A DNA stretch of 41,017 nt from Lachnospiraceae bacterium (lineage in GTDB: Bacteria; Bacillota; Clostridia; Lachnospirales; Lachnospiraceae): the NCBI GenBank assembly GCA_017938285.1, contig JAGBBW010000077.1:1-41017 (forward strand), given 5' to 3'. A model generated the notes under the pieces. The model ran no database searches and was not told the origin of the DNA. It was given only the letters and a program-made list of their open reading frames with translations. The translations under genes and the position numbers were made by a program. Positions 32,566-40,621 of this stretch are shown here, one piece after another; the stretch's first letter is position 1; each line of letters begins with the position of its first letter.

Positions 32566-33954
32566 ATGGCAGATGCATTACATAGAGTTCCTGTCAGAGA
32601 ACAGGATCCAAAGGTTAGAGCAACCAATTTTGAAGAAGTATGTCTTGGTTACAATATGGAAGAGGCAGTGGCAGAGGCGGCACGATGCTTAAAGTGTAAG
32701 AATCCGCAGTGTCAGAAAGGCTGTCCGGTTAATATTGATATTCCAGGATTTATTAAAGAAGTCCAGGAGCAGAATATCGCTGGTGCATACAGTGTTATCA
32801 GTAAGTTTTCTGCACTTCCTGCAGTCTGCGGACGAGTATGTCCTCAGGAGTCCCAGTGTGAAGCAAAGTGTATCCGTGGTATCAAGGCAGAGCCTGTTTC
32901 CATTGGTAAGTTAGAGCGTTTTGTTGCTGACTGGGCAAGAGAAAACAAGATTCAGCCAAAGGTAGAAGCAGAGAGCAAGGGCAAGAAGGTAGCGGTTATC
33001 GGTTCCGGTCCTGCAGGTCTTACCTGTGCCGGTGATCTGGCAAAGATGGGTTATGACGTAACTATTTTCGAAGCACTGCATGAAGCAGGCGGTGTTCTTG
33101 TTTATGGTATTCCAGAATTCCGTTTACCAAAGGGCAGCGTTGTGAAGAGTGAAATCGAAAATGTAAAAGCTCTTGGCGTAAAGATTGAGACCAACGTTAT
33201 TATTGGTAAGTCCACAACAATCGACCAGTTAATGGATGAAGAAGGTTTCTCTGCTGTATTTATCGGTTCTGGTGCAGGTCTTCCTAAGTTCATGGGAATT
33301 CCGGGAGAAAATGCAAACGGTGTATTCTCTGCCAATGAGTTCTTAACCAGAAACAACTTAATGAAGGCATTTGATGACAATTACGATACTCCTATCTTCA
33401 AGGGAAAGAAGGTGGCAGTCGTTGGTGGTGGTAACGTAGCAATGGATGCTGCAAGAACAGCACTTCGTCTTGGCGCTACTACTTACATTGTATACCGCAG
33501 AAGTGAAGAAGAGCTTCCTGCCCGTGTGGAAGAAGTTCACCATGCAAAGGAAGAAGGCATTATCTTTAAGCTTTTAACAAATCCAACCGAAATCCTTGTA
33601 GATGAAAAAGGCTGGGTAAAGGGTATGACCTGTGTGGAAATGGAACTTGGTGAACCGGATGCGTCCGGCAGAAGAAGACCGGTTGTAAAAGAAGGTTCTG
33701 AGTTTGAACTGGATGTAGATACCGTTATCATGTCTCTTGGTACAAGTCCAAACCCACTGATTACATCTACAACAGAAGGATTAGAGTGCAACAAGCATAA
33801 GTGTATCGTAGCAGATGAGGCAAATGGCCAGACTTCCAGAGAAGGCGTATTTGCCGGCGGAGATGCAGTAACAGGTGCAGCTACCGTTATTCTTGCCATG
33901 GGTGCAGGTCGTGCTGCAGCAAAGGGTATTGATGAATACTTATCTGGAAAGTAA
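32566..33954 (+). CDS. nfnB: NfnB: large subunit of NADH-dependent ferredoxin:NADP oxidoreductase (GltD-like)
   Basis: This 462-residue flavoprotein resembles the small subunit of glutamate synthase. The N-terminal domain binds two [4Fe-4S] clusters (CLKCKNPQCQKGCPVNI; CGRVCPQESQCEAKC). There are two dinucleotide folds: VAVIGSGPAGLTCAGDLA (~143) and VAVVGGGNVAMDAARTALRLG (~284). The C-terminal GVFAGGDAVTGAATVILAMGAGR is the FAD-contact motif. No glutamate synthase large subunit is nearby, and it directly follows nfnA. The bifurcating NfnAB assignment is therefore preferred over GltD. AAAGGAG lies 9 nt before the ATG. The pair would supply NADPH during fermentation. Confidence 0.9.
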   Translation: MADALHRVPVREQDPKVRATNFEEVCLGYNMEEAVAEAARCLKCKNPQCQKGCPVNIDIPGFIKEVQEQNIAGAYSVISKFSALPAVCGRVCPQESQCEAKCIRGIKAEPVSIGKLERFVADWARENKIQPKVEAESKGKKVAVIGSGPAGLTCAGDLAKMGYDVTIFEALHEAGGVLVYGIPEFRLPKGSVVKSEIENVKALGVKIETNVIIGKSTTIDQLMDEEGFSAVFIGSGAGLPKFMGIPGENANGVFSANEFLTRNNLMKAFDDNYDTPIFKGKKVAVVGGGNVAMDAARTALRLGATTYIVYRRSEEELPARVEEVHHAKEEGIIFKLLTNPTEILVDEKGWVKGMTCVEMELGEPDASGRRRPVVKEGSEFELDVDTVIMSLGTSPNPLITSTTEGLECNKHKCIVADEANGQTSREGVFAGGDAVTGAATVILAMGAGRAAAKGIDEYLSGK

Positions 33955-34018
33955 AATGATGTGGCAGTGCGTTTTTGTATAAAATGCACAAAAAATATCA
34001 TGAAATTTCGTTATGTCG

Positions 34019-34054
34019 AAGAGGAGTTTGTTCTTGCAGCAGACTCCTCTTTTT
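34019..34054 (+). terminator. nfnAB terminator
   Basis: AAGAGGAGTTTG (34019-34030) pairs with CAGACTCCTCTT (34040-34051) with one G-U pair, then T run. The loop carries the -35 of the next gene. Confidence 0.85.
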
Positions 34055-34062
34055 AGTATAAT
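34034..34062 (+). promoter_or_regulatory. Promoter of the DUF5688 gene, nested in the nfnAB terminator
   Basis: TTGCAG (34034-34039), a 17-nt spacer and TATAAT (34057-34062). The -35 lies in the terminator loop. The remaining ~100 nt to the start codon show nothing else. Confidence 0.65.
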
Positions 34063-34164
34063 ATAAATGGCTTTAGTAAATCTTGTGATTCGAAGTATCT
34101 CTTTGTTTACCGGCTTAAATGGCAGAGCTTTGGTAATTTTCCCACAGTAGAGAAAGGACTTAAC

Positions 34165-35085
34165 TTGAACAAGAAAAAGGAGTATTATGAGTTTTTGCTG
34201 GAAATAGCAGAACGTGTAGAACAAAAGTACGCAGGATTAGTAAGAGGGGAGGTTGTAACGTCTGTAAGAAATAATAATGTTCCGGTTACCGGGCTGGTAT
34301 TAAAGAAAAAGAAGGAACGGGTAGCCCCCAATTTTTATCTGGAACGTCAGTTTATAGACTGGATGTGCGGAAAACAGACTATGGAAGAAATTGCAGACAG
34401 GCTTTGCAGGGCTTATGAAGAAGAAATGCAGCACAGTATCCATCTGGTGTCAGAAATACAGTTTTCCTGGGAGGATTTTCGCAGGAGAGTCTTTATGCGC
34501 CTGATTAATCGGGACAAAAATCAGCAGTTATTGCAGGATGTGCCATACCGGGAGTTTATGGATCTGGCAATTATCTATTATTATTCCGTTCCAATTTCTG
34601 AAGAGACAGCCGGCACCATGATTGTTACAGAGGAACATTTAAAAATGCTGCAGGTATCAGTGGACGAACTGCATCAGGCGGCAGAAAGCAACTGTCAGAG
34701 ATTCCAGCCGGTTCAGATCAGGGATATCAGGGATGTTATGCAGAAACTTGGCAGCAAACTGGGTACCACTGTTCCAGAGTTATCCCAGGAGGAGTTTGTT
34801 TCCATGTATGTGATGTCCAATACAAAAGGAATGTATGGGGCGGTATCCATGGTATTTCAGGAGGAACTGCATCGTTTTTCAGAAAGGCTGAAACGAAATT
34901 TTTATCTGCTTCCAAGCAGTATTCATGAAGTCATTCTGATACCGGAACACAAAGAATTTTGTCAGGAATATTTTTCCTATATGGTGCGGGAGATTAATAG
35001 AACCCAGGTGGAGACGACAGAAGTTCTTTCGGATAGTATTTACTATTATGACAGGCGATTGGCAGAGCTTCGCAGAGTAGGATAA
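34165..35085 (+). CDS. DUF5688 family protein (TTG start)
   Basis: This 306-residue protein has no signal peptide or membrane segment. It shows VPVTGLVLKKKKERVAPNFYLERQFIDWMCGKQTMEEIADRL near the N-terminus and DVPYREFMDLAIIYYYSVP in the middle. The C-terminal half includes LPSSIHEVILIPE, typical of DUF5688, a Lachnospiraceae-enriched family of unknown function. The first codon is TTG at 34165, chosen because AAAGGA lies exactly 6 nt upstream. The nearby ATG at 34187 is out of frame. It is monocistronic, with its own promoter and terminator. No function is proposed. Confidence 0.8.
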   Translation: MNKKKEYYEFLLEIAERVEQKYAGLVRGEVVTSVRNNNVPVTGLVLKKKKERVAPNFYLERQFIDWMCGKQTMEEIADRLCRAYEEEMQHSIHLVSEIQFSWEDFRRRVFMRLINRDKNQQLLQDVPYREFMDLAIIYYYSVPISEETAGTMIVTEEHLKMLQVSVDELHQAAESNCQRFQPVQIRDIRDVMQKLGSKLGTTVPELSQEEFVSMYVMSNTKGMYGAVSMVFQEELHRFSERLKRNFYLLPSSIHEVILIPEHKEFCQEYFSYMVREINRTQVETTEVLSDSIYYYDRRLAELRRVG

Positions 35086-35151
35086 AAAAGGTTGCCACAA
35101 GAAACATTTTTCCTGTTGGGTAGAAATGTTTCAACGTGGCAACCTTTTTTT
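35084..35151. terminator. Long two-part bidirectional terminator
   Basis: The outer stem AAAAAAGGTTGCCAC (35084-35098) pairs with GTGGCAACCTTTTTT (35136-35150). The inner stem GAAACATTT (35101-35109) pairs with AAATGTTTC (35124-35132). The outer A run overlaps the DUF5688 stop codon. It serves DUF5688 (+) and the converging secreted protein (-). Confidence 0.9.
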
Positions 35152-35165
35152 GCAGATAAAAGAAG

Positions 35166-36251
35166 TTATTCTTCTGTTTTAGGAGCGGATGTAATATTTC
35201 TCCAGATGTCAGCAAGCTTGGAATCACTCAGAATGGCATTTTCCAGACGCTGTTCTACATCAGCATAAGCTGCCTGAAAATCTTCCTGCTGGCGGGATTC
35301 ATAAATATAGTTATCCGCAGCATCGGATGTAACACCCAGGAAAATGTGAGGGTAATTGTTTTCATCCAGCTTTAAAAAGAATTCTTCCATTCCAGGAGAC
35401 AACGTGGAAATAGAAATAAATTCTAATTCGTGCATCAGGTATACAATGTAATCAAACTCTGTGATTTCATCAGGGCATGGACGGATAATATATTGATAAT
35501 TATGGTAATCTACAATATACTGCGTCTGCTGCTGAAGTTTATTCATATTGATATAAGAAGCATCCGTAACCATGGAGGAAAGAAGTTCTTCATCACAGGT
35601 AAGCTGAACCTTCATATATTTACGTACAGTTTCCTGCAGGTATAAAGTGGACACGGATTCTGAAGCACGGGAAAGAAACAGTGCTTCGGAAACGATGTCG
35701 TCAAGTGGTTCCGGATGGACAGTAATGGTTTCACCTTCATAAGAAACGCAGAGTTCATCCAGGGCAGGTATCAGTACATTGCTTCCAACGTAATGGATAT
35801 CATATACGGCATAAACTATGTAGTCCGCATAAGAAACACCTTCTTTATAATAGCAGGTAATATTGGAAATTTCTTTGACCTGTAGTGTTTCATCTGCATA
35901 GCGGGCGGTAAGGTAATCCGTGACAGCCTGGGTAAGTGCAAGACCTGTGTCATCGTCAGCCGGCTGAATAGGAATGGAAGCGTTCAGCTCCGGCAGGGAT
36001 GGTGTAGGAGTCGGAGTAGGTGCTGTGGTAGCAGTAGGAGCCGGTGTACCGATAACTGTTGGAACTGGTGTTTCTGTTCCTGGTGTCTGGGATGGTGACA
36101 TAGATGCTTTGTCTGTTGGGGTTGGGGTGCCATCTGAAGGAATTGTTGCTGTATGAACAGGTTCAGCGGCTTCAAAGGATAACAAAGCAGAACCAAGTAC
36201 CATGATAAAAGAAAAAATATATAATAAGGATGGTAATCGTTTATTTTTCAT
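35166..36251 (-). CDS. Secreted hypothetical protein with Pro/Thr linker
   Basis: This 361-residue protein has a typical signal peptide (NKRLPSLLYIFSFIMVLGSALL, residues ~3-24, split as NKRLPSLLYIFSF plus IMVLGSALL). A Pro/Thr-rich linker follows at ~37-85 (TPTPTDKAS; TAPTPTPTPSLPELN). The remaining ~270 residues seem to hold two or three copies of a fold with 'DYIVYAVYDIHYVGSNVLIPAL' and 'DYIVYLMHELEFISISTLSPGM'-like strands: each has DYIVY, a bulky strand and then a proline-containing segment. This fold is not recognised. The start at 36251 is preferred because GGAGA lies 5-6 nt upstream; an in-frame ATG at 36263 overlaps that site. It lies downstream of tRNA-Arg on the same strand. Confidence 0.75.
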   Translation of the reverse strand: MKNKRLPSLLYIFSFIMVLGSALLSFEAAEPVHTATIPSDGTPTPTDKASMSPSQTPGTETPVPTVIGTPAPTATTAPTPTPTPSLPELNASIPIQPADDDTGLALTQAVTDYLTARYADETLQVKEISNITCYYKEGVSYADYIVYAVYDIHYVGSNVLIPALDELCVSYEGETITVHPEPLDDIVSEALFLSRASESVSTLYLQETVRKYMKVQLTCDEELLSSMVTDASYINMNKLQQQTQYIVDYHNYQYIIRPCPDEITEFDYIVYLMHELEFISISTLSPGMEEFFLKLDENNYPHIFLGVTSDAADNYIYESRQQEDFQAAYADVEQRLENAILSDSKLADIWRNITSAPKTEE

Positions 36252-36275
36252 GTAACTCTCCATAACTAAAACTTA

Positions 36276-36304
36276 ACTAAAGGGAAAAATAATTCCTTCA
36301 GCAA
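36276..36304 (-). promoter_or_regulatory. Possible weak promoter for the secreted protein, overlapping the tRNA terminator
   Basis: On the minus strand, TTGCTG (36304-36299), a 17-nt spacer and TTTAGT (36281-36276). The hexamers are 3/6 and 4/6 matches. It is the only candidate in the short gap. Confidence 0.25.
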
Positions 36305-36320
36305 GGGAGCTGAAGGAATT
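36286..36320 (-). terminator. tRNA-Arg terminator
   Basis: A perfect 12-bp stem (AATTCCTTCAGC at 36291-36302 with 36309-36320) is followed on the minus strand by ATTATTTTT. It begins 3 nt after the tRNA. Confidence 0.85.
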
Positions 36321-36323
36321 TAG

Positions 36324-36396
36324 CGTTGCTGACTGGAATTGAACCAGCGACCACTTGCTTCGGAGGCAAGCACTCTATCCCCTGAGTTACAGCAAC
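36324..36396 (-). tRNA. tRNA-Arg (anticodon CCG)
   Basis: A 73-nt cloverleaf on the minus strand. The acceptor stem GTTGCTG pairs with CAGCAAC and the discriminator base is G. The anticodon stem CTTGC/GCAAG encloses loop CTCCGAA, so the anticodon is CCG (36363-36361), reading CGG. The T arm has CTGG-TTCAATT-CCAG. CCA is not encoded. It has its own promoter and terminator. Confidence 0.95.
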
Positions 36397-36406
36397 ATAC
36401 ATTTAT

Positions 36407-36435
36407 ATTATAACCTATAATTTGAATAATTTCAA
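36407..36435 (-). promoter_or_regulatory. tRNA-Arg promoter
   Basis: On the minus strand, TTGAAA (36435-36430), a 17-nt spacer and TATAAT (36412-36407). It lies ~10 nt before the mature tRNA 5' end. Confidence 0.8.
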
Positions 36436-36443
36436 GAACCTTC

Positions 36444-36472
36444 TTTACAAATTTGAAAAAATTATTTATCAT
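36444..36472 (+). promoter_or_regulatory. Promoter of rluF-ligA
   Basis: TTTACA (36444-36449), a 17-nt spacer and TATCAT (36467-36472). It diverges from the tRNA promoter, 8 nt away. Confidence 0.6.
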
Positions 36473-36504
36473 TAGAAATAATGGAGAGAAAACGGGAGGC
36501 TTAT

Positions 36505-37413
36505 ATGGCTGGAAAAAGGAAAAAATTCGAAGTGCCGGAGCAGAAAGAATCCGGTGTCCGCATAAATAAATATTTGGGAGACGCCGGAGTGTGTTCCCGC
36601 CGGGAAGCAGATAAATTTATTGAGCAGGGAAAGGTTACCATTGATGGAGTTCCTGCTGAAATGGGAAGCCGGGTGTTTCCAGGCCAGAAGGTGGTATTTA
36701 ACGGAAAAGAACTGAAAAAGCAGGAGGAACAGGTGCTGATTGCTTTTTACAAACCGGTAGGCATTGTATGTACCACAGATACCAGGGAGCCGGATAATGT
36801 TATTGATTTCTTAAATTATGGGAAACGTATTTATCCGATTGGACGTCTGGACAAGGATTCGGAGGGGCTTCTGCTTCTGACTAATGATGGTGACATTGTA
36901 AATAAGATACTTCGGGCAGGCAACCATCATGAAAAAGAGTACCTGGTAACAGTAAATAAGCCGCTGACGCCGGAGTTTTTAAAAAGAATGGCCGGCGGCG
37001 TGCCAATTCTGGACACAGTAACCAAACCTTGCGTGATTGAACCAACCGGAAAGAACAGTTTTAAAATTATTCTGACCCAGGGACTGAACCGGCAGATCCG
37101 CCGGATGTGTGAATACTTTGATTACCGGGTGCTTTCTTTGAAAAGAGTACGGATTATGCACATTCAGCTGGGACACTTAAAGCCGGGGACTTACCGGAAT
37201 TTAAGTGAAGGAGAACTGGAACGGCTGGAACAGGTGCTGAAAAATTCTTCCGGGCTTCCGGCAGCAGTGGAGAAACAGAAGTTAAAAGAGCAGAATAGTA
37301 AAAAAAGCGGCAGAACAGCAGTGGCAGGAAAAACTGCGGAAACAGGAGTGAAGCATGGAAAATCAGATAAAACAAAGAGAGCGGATTACAGAACTGGTAG
37401 AACTGTTAAATAA
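36505..37413 (+). CDS. rluF: 23S rRNA pseudouridine synthase, RluF type
   Basis: This 302-residue RsuA/RluB/E/F-family enzyme isomerises uridine to pseudouridine in 23S rRNA, position 2604 by analogy with E. coli RluF. The N-terminal S4 domain spans ~17-75 (VRINKYLGDAGVCSRREADKFI). The catalytic Asp is D116 in IGRLDKDSEGLLLLTNDG. The family motif LTQGLNRQIRRMCEYF follows. The C-terminal ~60 residues are a Lys/Gly/Thr-rich basic tail. GGGAGG lies 6 nt before 36505; the in-frame ATG at 36481 lacks such a site. The tail's coding region overlaps the start of ligA by 59 nt, so the two genes are in one operon. Confidence 0.92.
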   Translation: MAGKRKKFEVPEQKESGVRINKYLGDAGVCSRREADKFIEQGKVTIDGVPAEMGSRVFPGQKVVFNGKELKKQEEQVLIAFYKPVGIVCTTDTREPDNVIDFLNYGKRIYPIGRLDKDSEGLLLLTNDGDIVNKILRAGNHHEKEYLVTVNKPLTPEFLKRMAGGVPILDTVTKPCVIEPTGKNSFKIILTQGLNRQIRRMCEYFDYRVLSLKRVRIMHIQLGHLKPGTYRNLSEGELERLEQVLKNSSGLPAAVEKQKLKEQNSKKSGRTAVAGKTAETGVKHGKSDKTKRADYRTGRTVK

Positions 37414-39340
37414 AGCAGATTATGCCTATGAGCAGGAAAACAGGGAGATTATGAGCAATTTTGAATATGATGCCCTGTATGATGAATTAAAGCGGCTGGA
37501 AGAAGAAACGGGCTATGTGATGGCACAGAGTCCCACCATCCGTACAGGTTACGAGGTATTAAGTGAGCTTCCGAAAGAACGGCATGTGGCACCAATGTTG
37601 TCGTTGGACAAAACAAAAGATGTGGAAGCACTGAAAACTTTCCTGGGAAACAAAGAAGGACTTCTTTCCTGGAAAATGGATGGTCTGACGAATGTTCTTA
37701 CGTATCAGAATGGCGAACTTGTCAAGGCGGTTACGAGAGGTAATGGAGAAATAGGCGAAATTATTACGAATAATGCGAAAGTATACAAAAATATTCCGGT
37801 AAAGATTCCGTATAAAGGGGAACTGGTGCTGCGTGGAGAGTCGATTATTACTTATTCGGAGTTTGAGCGTATTAATTCAGAAATAGAAGATGTTTCTGCA
37901 AAATACAAAAATCCAAGAAATCTTTGCAGTGGCAGTGTACGCCAGCTGAATAATAAAATTACGGCGGAGCGTAATGTGCTGTTTTATGTGTTCGCTTTGA
38001 TTTCCACAGGAGAGGATAAGCAGTTTGCGACCCGCAGTGAACAGATGGAGTGGGTTCGCTCCCTTGGGTTTACCTGCGTGGAACAGCGTCTGGTTACTGC
38101 AGAAACCATGGATGAAACGATGGCTTATTTTTCAGAACAGGTAGCAAAGAATGATTTTCCATCGGATGGTCTGGTGTTAAGTTTTGATGATCTGGAATAT
38201 TCCAGAAGTCTTGGACGGACAGCAAAGTTTCCAAGGGATTCCATCGCTTTTAAGTGGAAAGATGAGACGGCAAAGACACATCTGCTGGAAATTGAATGGA
38301 GTGCGTCCCGGACCGGTCTGATAAATCCGGTGGCAATTTTTGAACCAGTTGAATTAGAAGGGACAACCGTCTCCCGTGCCAGCATTCACAATGTCAGTAT
38401 CATGGAAAATCTGGCACTTGGCATCGGGGATGAAATTGAAGTATACAAAGCAAATATGATTATTCCGCAGATTGCAGTGAACCATACAAAGAGTGGTACG
38501 GCTGTGCCACCATGCCAGTGCCCGGTATGTGGAGAAGCAACCAGGGTTTCTGTGGAAGGAGATGTCAAGGTACTGTATTGTACCAATCCGGACTGCCTGG
38601 CAAAGAAAGTAAAAGCATTTACATTATTTGTGAGCCGTGACGCCATGAATATGGAGGGACTTTCTGAAGCAACACTGGAAAAGTGGATTAATGAAGGATT
38701 TTTAAAAGAACCGGCAGATTTGTTTCACCTGGATATCCACAAGGAAGCAATTGTTTCGATGGAGGGTTTTGGTGAGAAATCGTATGAAAATCTGACTGCT
38801 TCGATTGAAAAAGCAAAGACGACAACTGTAGAGCGTTTACTGTACAGCATTGGTATTCCAAATATTGGTGTGGCAACAGCAAAGCTGATTACCAAAGCAT
38901 TTGATGCGGATATGGAGAAAATCCGCCATGCTTCGGTGGAGGAATTAACAGCAATCAATGGAATCGGTGAAGTGATGGCACAGGCGTATGTGGAGTACTT
39001 TGCAAGGAAGGAAAACCAGGAGCAGTTGGATCATATTCTGGCTGAAATTCATCTGGAGAAGACAGAAAGTACTGCCACAGCGGTGTTTGAAGGAAAGACG
39101 TTTGTTATTACTGGAAGTGTAACAAAGTTTAAGAATCGGAATGAGCTGAAGGCTTATATTGAGGAACGGGGCGGCAAGGTAGCAGGCAGTGTCAGTAAAA
39201 ACACGGACTACCTGATCAACAACGACAATATGTCCTCTTCATCCAAAAATAAAACAGCAAAAGAACTGGGTGTGCCGATTATTACGGAAGAAGAGTTCCT
39301 GGCATTAAATGGAGAAGCCTCCGGTGGGGAAACGTTGTAA
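37355..39340 (+). CDS. ligA: NAD-dependent DNA ligase (divergent LigA)
   Basis: This 661-residue enzyme seals nicks in duplex DNA using NAD. Domain order is normal: Ia (~1-70), adenylation (motif I KMDG, K107), OB fold, zinc finger CPVCGE...CTNPDC, helix-hairpin-helix repeats and a C-terminal BRCT (FEGKTFVITGSVTKF). Motif III (LRGES), the NPRN...GSVRQLN arginines and motif V (IAFKWKDE) are present. Several positions differ from E. coli-type LigA: SLDKTK for SLDNAF, TRGNGEIGE for TRGDGxxGE, and motif IV DGLVLSF, which lacks the Lys aligned with E. coli K290. As remembered, these variants recur in Lachnospiraceae. CAGGAG lies 7 nt before the ATG at 37355, inside the rluF coding end. Confidence 0.92.
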   Translation: MENQIKQRERITELVELLNKADYAYEQENREIMSNFEYDALYDELKRLEEETGYVMAQSPTIRTGYEVLSELPKERHVAPMLSLDKTKDVEALKTFLGNKEGLLSWKMDGLTNVLTYQNGELVKAVTRGNGEIGEIITNNAKVYKNIPVKIPYKGELVLRGESIITYSEFERINSEIEDVSAKYKNPRNLCSGSVRQLNNKITAERNVLFYVFALISTGEDKQFATRSEQMEWVRSLGFTCVEQRLVTAETMDETMAYFSEQVAKNDFPSDGLVLSFDDLEYSRSLGRTAKFPRDSIAFKWKDETAKTHLLEIEWSASRTGLINPVAIFEPVELEGTTVSRASIHNVSIMENLALGIGDEIEVYKANMIIPQIAVNHTKSGTAVPPCQCPVCGEATRVSVEGDVKVLYCTNPDCLAKKVKAFTLFVSRDAMNMEGLSEATLEKWINEGFLKEPADLFHLDIHKEAIVSMEGFGEKSYENLTASIEKAKTTTVERLLYSIGIPNIGVATAKLITKAFDADMEKIRHASVEELTAINGIGEVMAQAYVEYFARKENQEQLDHILAEIHLEKTESTATAVFEGKTFVITGSVTKFKNRNELKAYIEERGGKVAGSVSKNTDYLINNDNMSSSSKNKTAKELGVPIITEEEFLALNGEASGGETL

Positions 39341-39392
39341 TCTGTGTATTCCCTCTGATTCCAAATGGTATATTTAGGAAGATACGAAACGA

Positions 39393-39422
39393 TTGCAAAT
39401 AGTAACCATGCAACTCTATATA
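39393..39422 (+). promoter_or_regulatory. Possible metA promoter
   Basis: TTGCAA (39393-39398), an 18-nt spacer and TATATA (39417-39422). No S-box/SAM or other methionine riboswitch is visible in the 117-nt gap after ligA. Confidence 0.35.
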
Positions 39423-39457
39423 AAGATTACAAAGAAAATACAGAGAGGATGTTAAAA

Positions 39458-40363
39458 ATGCCAATCAGAGTACAAAATGATTTACCAGCAAAGAAAATTT
39501 TAGAAGAAGAAAATATTTTTATGATGGACGAAAAGCGGGCATTAAGCCAGGATATCCGTCCGTTAAAGATTGCTATTTTGAATTTAATGCCGTTAAAAGA
39601 AGATACGGAAGTCCAGTTGCTGCGCTCCCTGTCCAACACACCTTTACAGCTGGATGTGACATTTCTGACCACCAGCACGTATGTTGGAAAAAATACCGCT
39701 ACCAGTCATCTGGATACGTTTTACCTGACCTATGAGGATGTGAAGAACCAGAAGTTTGACGGTCTGATTATTACCGGAGCACCGGTGGAAACCATGGAGT
39801 TTGAAGAGGTGGCTTACTGGGAAGAACTGAAGCAGATTATGGCATGGTCGGAGACAAACGTAACGTCCACACTGCATATCTGCTGGGGCGCCCAGGCGGG
39901 TCTGTATTATCATTACGGTGTGCGTAAACTTTCTTTAAATGAAAAACTGTCCGGCATATATCTGCATGAGGTATACAACCGGAAGGAACCACTGGTGCGT
40001 GGGTTTGATGATGTGTTTTATGCACCGCATTCCAGATATACGGAAATGTCGAGAGAGGATATTATGGCCTGTGACAAGTTTAAAATTCTGGCAGAATCCA
40101 AAGAGGCGGGAATTTTCCTTGTGCTGGCAGAGGAAGGAAAGAATATTTTCGTACTGGGCCATCCGGAATATGACAGGGTAACACTGGATAAGGAATACAA
40201 GAGAGATGTGGCAAAGGGAATCAATCCGGAGGTTCCGGTAAATTATTATCCGGGTGATGACAGTATGGCAAAGCCACAGTTATTATGGAGAGCCCATGCA
40301 AATACGCTGTATACGAACTGGGTGAATTATTACGTTTACCAGAATACACCGTATGAGTGGTAG
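39458..40363 (+). CDS. metA: Homoserine O-acetyltransferase (MetA family)
   Basis: This 301-residue enzyme acylates L-homoserine, the first committed step of methionine synthesis. It begins [20 protein letters not shown], matching the canonical MetA start. The in-frame ATG at 39365 would add 31 unrelated residues and is rejected; GAGAGG lies 9 nt before 39458. The catalytic Cys is C142 in HICWGAQAG, and the conserved LGHPEYDR is present. Residue 111 is Glu (APVET). In biochemically studied MetA enzymes Glu111 gives acetyl-CoA specificity, while Gly111 gives succinyl-CoA, so acetylhomoserine is the expected product. It appears monocistronic, without a visible riboswitch. Confidence 0.95.
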   Translation: MPIRVQNDLPAKKILEEENIFMMDEKRALSQDIRPLKIAILNLMPLKEDTEVQLLRSLSNTPLQLDVTFLTTSTYVGKNTATSHLDTFYLTYEDVKNQKFDGLIITGAPVETMEFEEVAYWEELKQIMAWSETNVTSTLHICWGAQAGLYYHYGVRKLSLNEKLSGIYLHEVYNRKEPLVRGFDDVFYAPHSRYTEMSREDIMACDKFKILAESKEAGIFLVLAEEGKNIFVLGHPEYDRVTLDKEYKRDVAKGINPEVPVNYYPGDDSMAKPQLLWRAHANTLYTNWVNYYVYQNTPYEW

Positions 40364-40421
40364 AAGTACGTGGAAGGTGGTTTAAACTCTGGGATTTATA
40401 CTGCTTTGCAGATTTACAAAA

Positions 40422-40501
40422 ATTTATAGTTTCTTATAAATACTTAACTTTTCTCGGACTAAAGGAGTAAATACTCCATTTAACAGTCGCTTAATGGAGT
40501 A
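40422..40501 (+). other. Structured AT-rich intergenic region with competing hairpins
   Basis: ATTTATA (40422-40428) pairs with TATAAAT (40435-40441). TACTCC (40472-40477) can pair either with GGAGTA just upstream (40464-40469) or with GGAGTA downstream (40496-40501). The downstream stem is longer: TACTCCATT with AATGGAGTA, 9 bp. The two pairings exclude each other. A terminator follows at 40545. This could be an attenuator-like leader or an element end; no known riboswitch motif is recognised. Confidence 0.5.
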
Positions 40502-40544
40502 GTAAATTGCATATTTATGCACAAGATTTGTGTGGTATTTTAGA

Positions 40545-40577
40545 GGGTTAGAGCTTATAGTTTCTAGCCCTTTTCTT
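40545..40577 (+). terminator. Rho-independent terminator upstream of the ParB-like gene
   Basis: GGGTTAGA (40545-40552) pairs with TCTAGCCC (40563-40570) with one G-U pair, followed by TTTTCTT. It may be the end of a leader transcript or the late terminator of metA. Confidence 0.7.
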
Positions 40578-40621
40578 ATAGGGAGGTGAAGGTAGATACG
40601 TTATTAGGAGATGAAAAGATT

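Noticed and set aside
32566-33954. Glutamate synthase small subunit (gltD)
   Set aside because: No large subunit is nearby and the gene is paired with nfnA, so the NfnB assignment fits better.
33966-33995. Hairpin GTGCGTTTT/AAAATGCAC after nfnB as a terminator
   Set aside because: It is followed by an A run, not a T run. The better terminator is at 34019-34054.
39341-39457. Possible SAM riboswitch before metA
   Set aside because: The gap is only 117 nt, with no S-box core motifs, no terminator and no stem pattern.
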